From contig JAYWVB010000051.1 in NCBI GenBank assembly GCA_039881045.1, positions 179,938 through 243,937 on the forward strand: 64,000 nt of DNA, read 5' to 3'. Below the pieces are notes generated by a model. That model saw only the letters and a list, made by a program, of their open reading frames with translations. It was not told the origin of the DNA and made no database searches. This document shows positions 56,056-64,000 of the stretch, piece by piece. Position numbers and translations under genes: made by a program. The stretch is from Chaetomium olivaceum (taxonomy: Eukaryota > Ascomycota > Sordariomycetes > Sordariales > Chaetomiaceae). Each line of letters starts with the position of its first letter. Position 1 is the first letter of the stretch.

Positions 56056-56583
56056 GGTTTTACTTGGTTGTTTTTCTGTTTGGAGTTTGGCTGACTGGAA
56101 ACAAAGGGGATTCGTGAATTTGTGGTGGGCTGACTGGCTGGACGGCGAGAGAGAGTCGCTGGAACTGCAGCGATGGTCAACCACGTAAAATACATGCATA
56201 GTTACGCCGAATTTCGATCATGTTATGAATAAGGATACACGTAAAGACGGACTGAAATGTATGTGTATTATATACTTATGTATTACATACACATCACATG
56301 CAAACATTGTCGATTTCATGCGCGTCCAGAACAAAGTGACCCACAAAAACCACTCCACTAGAGCACGCCCAGACAACAACTCAACATCAACAACGTCATT
56401 CGTTTCTTTCCCAATCCTAGACAATCTTTTGACCCTCCGTCCCTATAAAAATGATCTTCCTTGCGTGCTGGTCCAACCGCGTCACTCGTTCTCTCCTAAC
56501 CTACCTTCTTCTAGCCCTTCCCCACGGAGAAGAAGTGCTCGTTTTCTGCCTCGGTCAACAACCTTCAAATTAAAGTCTCAAAG
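56056..56583. promoter_or_regulatory. Divergent promoter, dcc1 / F-box-ankyrin gene
   Basis: Contains TATAAAA at 56444-56450. An ATG directly after it (56451) opens a 41-codon frame ending at about 56576 just before the real start. It counts as an upstream ORF only if transcription begins that far up. Confidence 0.4.
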
Positions 56584-59500
56584 ATGGACGACATACAGTT
56601 TGAGAATCTCCCTGCAGAGCTCCTTTTCAACATTACCGAACACCTCTTGGGAGTCGGAGCTTTCGGTTCTGTGGTGTCTTTCGCTCTCTGCAACAGCCGG
56701 CTGCGTGGTGTACTCTCGCTGCTGTACAGAAATGTCGGCCACGTCAACTTGGATGTTGGAGAGGATGCCCTGATCTGGGCCACTGAGAACAATGAACTCG
56801 AAATTCTAAAGCTCCTTTTGGAGTCCGGAGTCGACCCGAATGCCCGCTTTTGGTCGTGCTTGCCCGACTTTGCCCGCCAGGATGTGTTCGCTGCCCAGCG
56901 TGTCCGCCCCCGCCGAGCGCCCCGGTTGGATGGCCACTTCATTGCCAAGTTACTCCAGGAGGACATCGTACATTTCGAGAATAGATTCACAATACACCAG
57001 AGAAAATCCAGCGCCGAGGCCCTTCTGTTTCGAGAATGTACGTGGAATTCCAGGCTGTCCATCCCTGTTTTCGCTTCTGACAATGTTTGCAGGGTATCGC
57101 GCAACAGTGAACGGCGACATACCCGAAGATCTTGATGTCAGCCATGGTATCGATGAACTCGTCAAAAGCGCGCACTTCGGTTGTCGTTTGAGCGCTCCGA
57201 ACGGGAAAATACGCACCCGGAACCTGGACGATTTGTACTTCTGGTCTGCGCTTCATGTCGCCACCAAACAAGGCAATGATCGAGCCGTCGAGCTCTTGAT
57301 TGCCCACGGTGCCGATATAGAATCGCGATGCCGAGGGCTTTGCGACTGCATACCACCCGTGCACTCGTCTGGCTGGCTACCCCCGCCGTCTTACAGCCCA
57401 TTGCACATCGCCGTCTGCTCTGGGCGTCAGCATCTTGCTCACATCTTCCTCGCTCGCGGCGCCAACCTCCGGGCGGCCGGTGAGACTGTCGGCGTTGGTC
57501 TCTTCCCTACGGCCGAGCTCAGCAATATTACCGTCTTCCATACTGCCGCTTTGCAGGGCAACGTCTCTATGTGTCAGTTCCTATTTGATCACCATGTCGC
57601 GAGGGGGGCGGGAGACCCGACTCGCATACTGAAGCACCAAGATTCTAATAGGCTTTGTGCGCTTGATTATGCTGTTCTCACAGGGCATATGCGAACGGCA
57701 GGTAACTGGCTTTTTGACCAAGGGGTCGGGCCTCATCCCCCCTACAATTTTGAGGTTCGTTCTCCTGCTTCTCTTAACTTCCTTTGCCACCATGGGCTAT
57801 ATCGTGACGCCCACTCCTTTTTGGATCGGATATGGCCCTCACCTCAGATCTGCACTGTTGCCCTCCAATCATGTTTCCTACGGGTGGAAAGCCCGCCTAT
57901 GTCCGTGGTGAGCATCCTCGGATCACTACGAACCTACTTCGACGAATACATGGCGGTTGCTGTGTTACAACAGGCCCAATTCTTTCAACCCGACGGCGAG
58001 GAAGCTCTTGTTTGCCTGATACGACAACTGCTCGGCCGAGGCGCAAATCCCAGTTCGACTTTGAACTCCACCTTGTCGAGAAACTTTCCAGGAGCGTCTG
58101 GCAAATCAGCTCTACATTTGGCGGCAGGCCGTGGTCAGCGAGCGGCCCTGCAGGTTATGCTTGATGCTGGGGCGCCAATCGAGACTTATGCCGACGTGAT
58201 ACCATTATACGATGGTCACGTTCCTGGGGGCACACCACTCACCCCACTAGGGTGCGCAACGCTCCCCCCTAAGTATTCACCATTGTACAACGACCCGCGA
58301 GCATATCTAGAAACCATCATCTTTCTTCTCGAGCGGGGGGCTTCATTCAGGAACGCACTGGCTCGCACACAGTCCAATAACTCCAGCGACTGGGTTTTCC
58401 CTTTCTTTTCGGGCAACCTTGGTGGTGTTCCATGGTACAACCTGGACCGATTCGACTTGTTCGAACGGGTCATGGAATTAGTGGCCAAGGATCTGGGCCA
58501 GGAGCAATTTCCAACCCCATGGCTCACGGACCTTATGACCATAGCGATAACATGCAGAAACTCGAACGGGAACTTTTGCAGATGGTACGTGCGGGGGCAG
58601 GTTTTCAGCTCTCAACTGTGCGGGATATGGCTAACTGGTGGTGGTTAAGGCTGGTACAGCGTTACGGCATTGTATTAACGGACCTTTCGGACAGCGACCT
58701 AGCACGCCTTTCTCCGGCCGATCCCATGTACACACCACGGTATGAACCGGACCTTTTGCACCATGGCCCAAACCCGTTTACGGCCGGTCTCATGAATACA
58801 ACGCTATATGAACCTGAGATGATAGATTTCTCGGATAGTGATATAGCACGGCTTGATCCGGACGATCCCAGGGACATACCGAGATTTAAACCAGAGATGA
58901 TGGACTTTTTGCTAGACTTTATAGGGAATACACCATTCATCAACAATCTTCACGGCAGCCGTACGAATTCAGTCGCTTTCTATGTCCGGAAGGGCCTTTT
59001 TATCTCTCTCGAAGCGCTGATCACCCGTGGTTTAGTATTTCCGTGCCGCGGGACTGCCGCCTCTGAAGACAAAGAGTCTGATGAAGCGTCTGTGCAGTTG
59101 AACCTCCTGAGAAGACAATGCCGAACCCTCATTATGGAGGCGTCTATGTGGTTCACTCGCGAGGGGGCCCTCGAACTTATCCGCGCAGTACTTTCCCAGT
59201 TGCCAAAGATCGGGCTCGGCCATCGCCCTAATAGGCTGTTGCACAACTTCAACGAGCACCGCCTCGTCGAAGGGGGCTTCAATGAGCACGCTATCTCCCG
59301 GGTGATTAGCAAATATCGGTTAACTTATGAGACGGCGATCCACACCCCCAGGACTACGCTGGTTTTGCAGGAGCTTTTGCAACAGACGTCGCCTCTATAC
59401 GGCGTCGCCGGAAGACGCCATGGCGAGAACCCGTTACTGCCACAACAGAGCTGGAACTTTCCTAACATACACCCTTTCGTTTACCCCATTCCCGTTGCAG

Positions 59501-60189
59501 TAGAGATGGGAAGGTGGGACCTGCTCAAAGTAATTCTCACCAAGACATCGCCTCCACAACCCCACGACATCTTGGAAACCTTGGCCATGGCACTCGACAC
59601 GACCTACCGGGAAGTCAATCCGACGGGAATCCGGGTCATCCTCCAGCACTCCCCGGTAGATGTCGTCAAGGCACTCATCCCGAGGCCCGCTACGGAAGCA
59701 GAGACCGGGAACAACATTACCGGCCAGGTATCGCCCCTGTATTACCTGCTAAAGACCTTTTATAACGCCCATATCAAGTCTCAGAACGAGACCCGCCAGA
59801 GGCGTAGGCCCCTCAAACACAAATGCGAATGTGTCATGATCACTAGGGACAACTACCTTGTCGAATGCGTTGCCCTCCTGGTGAAGCACGGCGCATCGTG
59901 GACCCAGCTCAGCCTGCCCTCGCACGAGACGCCGCTAGACGTGCTGGCGGCCATTCTGGACGGCAAGCGCTGTCGGGGCTATCACCTTAGGGACAGCACG
60001 TGGTCGACCCACAACTGGAATACGCTGCGGAGGCATGTCAAGCTGGATTGGAGGGCTGCTGACGTGGCTGGAAGGGAGCTTGGAGAAGGGTTCAATCCGG
60101 TCGAATTTGCCCGGCTTGGGGTCGAGGCCAGCTGGGGTCAGGAGGTGGCTGGCCTTGTTGAAGGAGGTGGTGAGATGGGAAGCGAATAA
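56584..60189 (+). CDS. Large F-box / ankyrin-repeat protein
   Basis: Probable SCF ubiquitin-ligase adaptor with ankyrin repeats for target binding. Exons 56584-57037, 57093-58584 and 58650-60189 give 1161 residues. An F-box-like start (IQFENLPAELLFNITEHLL) is followed by ankyrin units such as LIWATENNELEILKLLLESGVDPNA, SALHVATKQGNDRAVELLIAHGADIE, SPLHIAVCSGRQHLAHIFLARGANL and SALHLAAGRGQRAALQVMLDAGAPIE. A duplicated segment (LSDSDLARLSPADP... / FSDSDIARLDPDDP...) begins just after the last intron. The C-terminal half is a divergent helical region with one more clear repeat near ECVALLVKHGASW. The last intron (58585-58649) could be contested because both flanking frames run on past it, but its splice sites are good. 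Confidence 0.8.
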
Positions 60190-60475
60190 ATAAAAAGAAG
60201 GATGAAGGAGAAGGGATTTGGCCGAGAAAGATGCCCTTACTACGATCTGGATTTAAACCACCACGTGTTTGCCCTGGAGGGCCTAATTAGTCAGTTATAC
60301 AATTTATAAGAATGTGAAACAGAAAACTGTTCTTACTGACGGGGCTTAATTGGTATCGTCACGGCCATTGTTCGAGTTGCGGTATATGTACCTACCCATC
60401 GACCGGCCGTCAACCCCGGGTCTGGGACTGCCCAAATGCAGTGCACGAAGAACACCATTGAACCACACAATCGTC
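60190..60475. other. Short intergenic region
   Basis: No gene. AT-rich 3' side, then the leader of the next gene. Confidence 0.4.
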
Positions 60476-62106
60476 ATGGGTGACGCTATGAACGAGCCAG
60501 AAAATGAGGGGAATACCAGCCCAGCATCGGCCAGGGTGATCTGCGAGGAATTCCTCAAGGTGCTGAGCCGCAAGGAGGTTGAACAACCCATGATATGGCA
60601 CGTCACCCAATTGTACCCCCTGCCAGTAAAGAGCTGGAGTAACACCACAGCTAACATGGTGTCTACTAACTAGCCAAACCCTCTGCCTCTGCGCCCAGTT
60701 CTGGCGACACCAGCACTACCTGCTCCCCTGCTGGGATTGGGGCATCACCAAGCTGGTCTGCCTCGACCTCGGCAGCTTCCGCAACACCCAACCCAACGGC
60801 GGACCCTTCCCGGACCACACTCCCACTCCCGCTGTCACCTCCACCTCCATCGACACGCACGCCCACATCCACACCCCTACTCACTCCCATCCGCACCAAA
60901 ACGAGAAAAACGAGAACGAGAACGGAAACAAGAAGCAACCCACATACGCAACCACCATCCGCAACCCGACCCTCCGCACCAGGTTCAACGCCCGCCCGCT
61001 CGACGCACACGACCCCCTCCAGACCATGCTACGCCACGTAGCCGCCATAGAGGTCGCTGGGACGCTGACGCTGTGTGCGTCGCGGCGCGGGATCGAGCAT
61101 GGCTTGGTCAAGGTTTGGTTTCAGCGGTTGGCGGGGCTGCCAGGATTGTTGGCTGATTTAGGGGTGGGTGTGGAGATGGGGATGGGGATGGGGATGGGGA
61201 TGGGGATGGGGATGGGGATGGGGATGGGGATGGGGATGGGGATGGGGATGGGGATGGGGATGGGGATGGGGATGGGGATGGGGATGGGAGGTGATGGGCG
61301 GGTGGTGGTGGAGGGGGGAGGAAAGGGGGATGATAAAGGGGAAGATAAAAAGAAAGAAGATATGGGGGGAGAAAAAAAGAAAGAAAAGAAGGCGGGAGGG
61401 GGAAAGGGGGAGGAGGAAAAGAAAAGAAAAGAAGAGAAAGGCGAAGAAGGCGGACAAGCTGCCGCCTATCGCGGGCTACGCGGGGGACCCGGATCTGGTG
61501 GACGTGCCCGTCTACTTCTGCGGTCAGGGCTATACGGCAGAGGACCGACAGGCGCTGGCGTGGGTCGCAGAGGTGATGCACATGGCGCAACTTCCATTTG
61601 TAAAGATGGCGGAGGGCGGGGTGGATGAGATCTGTCGGCTTGTTGATGAGCGCACGCTGGTCTATACGGTGGGTCTGGATGATGGGGTGTGGGAAAAGGT
61701 GCTGCAGCGATGTAAGCCGGCGGCCGTGATAGCGGGTGGTTGTGCGGTGGATCAGGAGAGGTAAGAACAGGTTTTTGGAAAGGAATGATGGGGATTGTGT
61801 GGTATGTTGATGTGTTAATCTTGTAGCGGCGATGTCCTTAGGAATGGCGCGAACACCCTTCTGCGGGATTACGAACAGTTCAAGCTCGACAAGGCACGGG
61901 CGCCGCATACGATAGGGTCGTCACACTTGTATATTCGCAGGGATATAGTCGAGGCGGCCGAAAGAGAAGCCATCGTCCCACCATATCCGGTTACGTTTCC
62001 ACACGATTATCCGTACGAGCATCGGAATTGGTACTTGAATAAACTGGAGACAAACGGGAGTGGAAAGATAGTCCGCCGGGGGAGGGGTCGTGAACAGGGT
62101 AGCTAG
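60476..62106 (+). CDS. SRR1-like domain protein interrupted by a microsatellite
   Basis: Tentative member of the SRR1 family. Exon 1 at 60476-60612 (MGDAMNEPENEG...ICEEFLKVLSRKEVEQPMIWHVTQ). Exon 2 from 60674 (LCLCAQFWRHQHYLLPCWDW, then ITKLVCLDLGSF, the SRR1-type signature). A later part in another frame reads DLVDVPVYFCGQGYTAEDRQAL, VDEICRLVDERTLVYTVGLDD, KPAAVIAGG. The last exon is 61827-62106 (GANTLLRDYEQFKLDK...HTIGSSHLYIRR). Between 61150 and 61450 the sequence is a (ATGGGG)18 array plus a purine tract, and the frame changes inside it. An intron, a slippage indel or an assembly error could explain that. The His/Asn-rich stretch (HAHIHTPTHSHPHQNEKNENENGNK) is also low complexity. Confidence 0.55.
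61176..61283 (+). repeat. (ATGGGG)18 microsatellite
   Basis: Eighteen uninterrupted ATGGGG units, encoding Met-Gly repeats in one frame. The G-strand has far more than four G4 tracts separated by AT, so it can form G-quadruplexes. It lies within a likely gene. Confidence 0.95.
61284..61447 (+). repeat. Purine-rich tract
   Basis: After a short GTGG-rich transition, about 130 bp from 61313 is nearly all A/G (GGAAAGGGGG, AAAAAGAAAG, GGAGGAGGAAAAG). It continues directly from the G-rich microsatellite. Lys/Glu/Gly-rich if translated. Confidence 0.85.
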
Positions 62107-62826
62107 ACTAAAATAATTGCATTGCCGTTTAGAGAGGGTTTAAATAAAGACATGGGGTACTTGAATGATCTGGGTCCTTTGAGAATTGTGGTGTTGTCAA
62201 GATTACAAGGTTAGGACCACGCCTTTGGCGTGTGGTCGCCAAGGCGTAATCAAACCCCCCGAGGTGGACCCAGGGGACCAGATGCGGTATTTTTCAGGGT
62301 CAGATGCCCGCACACAGCTGTTTGAACCAGACACAGACATCACGACGGTTGCACTGCAGTAGTTGACCATCAATTGGCTCAACTGGCCGTAATTACACTG
62401 TTTTCACTACGTTTGACTGTCCCATCTCGGTATCCGTGGCTGTGGGTTTTCCAACAGGTGTCGGAGTGTATCCGTTGTAACTGGAAGAAGTGAAGTTGAA
62501 AATGACTGCCGTTAAGTGGGCTCGGCGGGCGCTACCCCAGATCTCGGCGAGCAAGGCAATGCCGCCCCACTAATCCGTAGGGCTGAAAGCTGCCTGCGAG
62601 AGCTGACCACAACGTCATTGCCTGGGGCCTTAGTTACTGATACCTTAGGTCGGTAGTTAGCTTGCTCCGCCATTTAAAACCCCCACTTCCCCCCGGCCTC
62701 GACCACTCTCCAGCATCCTTCATCACCCGATTTCCACATTTTCACAATCAAGATACCAGCCATTTATCAAACTCCATCTAAAACCAAAATCATCTCTCAT
62801 CAAATTCAACAACAAAACGATCAGTC
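62107..62826. other. Intergenic region before the PI31 gene
   Basis: No gene. Includes the CT/CA-rich leader of the following gene from about 62690. Confidence 0.45.
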
Positions 62827-64000
62827 ATGATGCCGCCGGAACCACTCGGCCCAGCTGCCGTGTTGCAGTCGATGGCCAACGCACTTCCGGTTCATGAGAG
62901 GGGCGACGCCACCTCCGATATGAGTACATCTCTTGACGTTATTGCCTTGCTTGTTCACGCCTGCATGGTCAATTTGGAATTCAAGTTGGTCGGTTTTAAC
63001 AAGGACCGGGACATCGGTGCGTCAAACCGGGACATCCGTCCGCATCACCAAAGCTAACCAACCCTCAGAAGCCGAATGCACTCGTCACGCTCCACATCTA
63101 CTGGCACGATGGAATCGGTCCCTCAGCTCGCACGGATTCGTCTACACTCACAAAGACTCCTCGGTGCGGTTCGTGCTCCACGTCGACCGTCTGGGCGGCA
63201 GGATCGAGATCCGCGGCCAGGCCACTGGCGACGGGCATCGCATCCGTTTCGATATCAGTCCCAGCGACTACATCGTTGCTTCTGCATTACCGCTGCGGAT
63301 CACTCTCGCCCCTGACGGCGAGGAGGACAGGAGCGACCTCGTCCAAAAACTGAAGGGTCTCTTTGTTTCCGAGGACCGCATCAAAGGTACCGCCCCCACT
63401 CCCATCCTCCCCTTTCCACAATTCACTCCCCGGGAACTAACGAACCCCCCCATAAGAACTCTCCACACGCCTCAAGGCGCATCTCATCCAACAACTGCAC
63501 GCCACGCTCCCCGAAGACGAAGAAGCCGACGAAATGCTCCGCCGGACCGCGCCGCCCCCACAGCAGGTGCGGCTGCGGCCAATGCCGGACCCGTCCCGCC
63601 GACGCCTCCCCACGCAACAACCTGGACCACAGCGGGAGGAGCATCCGGAGCAGCCGGAGCAGCCGGAGCAGCCGGGGCCCGCCAACCCCACCCCTACCCC
63701 GCCCCCGACCTGCTCTCGCGCGCCGTCACGCTACGACAACGACAGTAACAACAACCCGGCTCCCACAGCCGACTTCCCCCCGCCGGGCTTCGACGACGAG
63801 CTCGAAGTCAACCGACGCCCGCGCGACATTCCCGATGCCGAGCCTGGGCCTGGATTCGGCGGCCTAGGCCACAGCGATCTCTACCCGGCGGGGCTTGGCC
63901 CGGATGATCCGATCAGGGGCGCATTTGTCGGTCCGTATGGGCCTCATACAGTCGGCCGCGGGGGGCTTCGGCGTCCGGGCGGTGGCGTGGTGGTGCGTTT
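62827..64000 (+). CDS. PI31-type proteasome regulator (3' end outside window)
   Basis: Binds the 20S proteasome and modulates its activity. Exons 62827-63016, 63069-63386 and 63457 to beyond 64000. The N-terminal FP domain reads SLDVIALLVHACMVNLEFKLVGF, then across the intron RWNRSLSSHGFVYTHKDSSVRFVLHVDRLGGR. The third exon is proline-rich with repeated Pro-Glu-Gln near 63652. It then shows the C-terminal PI31 motif (FGGLGHSDLYPAGLGPDDPIRG) and the start of the Gly/Arg-rich tail. Donors GTGCGT and GTACCG; both junctions restore one frame. Confidence 0.87.

Noticed and set aside
61158..61457. Pro-His/Ser-Pro repeat protein antisense to the microsatellite
   Set aside because: It is only the complement of the (ATGGGG)n array and purine tract.
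1..64000. CRISPR arrays, prokaryotic operons, rRNA genes
   Set aside because: None seen. Introns and eukaryotic families throughout, and no regularly spaced direct repeats with unique spacers.

Overview
The window is nuclear DNA of a filamentous ascomycete. Short GT-AG introns of about 50-170 nt, splice sites that restore conserved reading frames, and fungal-only families (DUF3716-type cysteine modules, Fot1/pogo transposase, Tad-like LINE, chimeric-type terpene cyclase) all point there. Several proteins read most like Sordariomycetes, probably Sordariales (a Neurospora/Chaetomium relative). That placement is inference from protein resemblance, not a search. There is no operon structure.

Layout. 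0.3-2.8 kb: myosin light chain Cdc4 (-) and a CoA-binding protein (+). 4.1-5.2 kb: a low-complexity hypothetical protein. 6.3-8.1 kb: a transposon nest with two solo LTRs of one family in opposite orientation, each with its own 5-bp target duplication, and a 5'-truncated LINE with a 15-bp duplication between them. 8.5-12.5 kb: a multi-exon gene with a duplicated zinc-finger/cysteine module and a C-terminal cupin-like domain. 13.4-18.1 kb: a divergent cytochrome P450 / class I terpene cyclase pair, probably a minimal terpenoid locus. 18.7-24.6 kb: a small repeat protein, a CENP-B/Abp1-like DNA-binding protein and the polarity scaffold Bem1.

24.6-28.2 kb is empty of convincing genes. 28.2-34.0 kb holds a Thp3-like SAC3/GANP protein (-) divergent from Vps36 (+), then a membrane-protein gene (-) with three apparent -1 frameshifts. 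34-43.6 kb is an accessory island: degenerate tandem repeats, orphan coding fragments, a structurally complete pogo/Fot1 DNA transposon (39860-41773) and two distantly similar short genes on either side of it. 43.6-56.1 kb is dense housekeeping: ATP synthase subunit k (-) divergent from an MTP18-like protein (+), Cuz1 (-) divergent from Rad4/XPC (+), an RBR ubiquitin ligase, and Dcc1 (-). 56.6-64 kb: a large F-box/ankyrin protein, an SRR1-like gene interrupted by a (ATGGGG)18 microsatellite and a purine tract, and a PI31 proteasome regulator running off the end.

A recurring oddity is that several otherwise conserved frames break at a point where one extra base in a G/C run restores the frame. 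This suggests homopolymer under-calling in the assembly as much as real gene decay. The best biological candidates are the terpene cyclase/P450 pair, the duplicated-module zinc protein and the intact-ended pogo element with unequal subterminal repeats.
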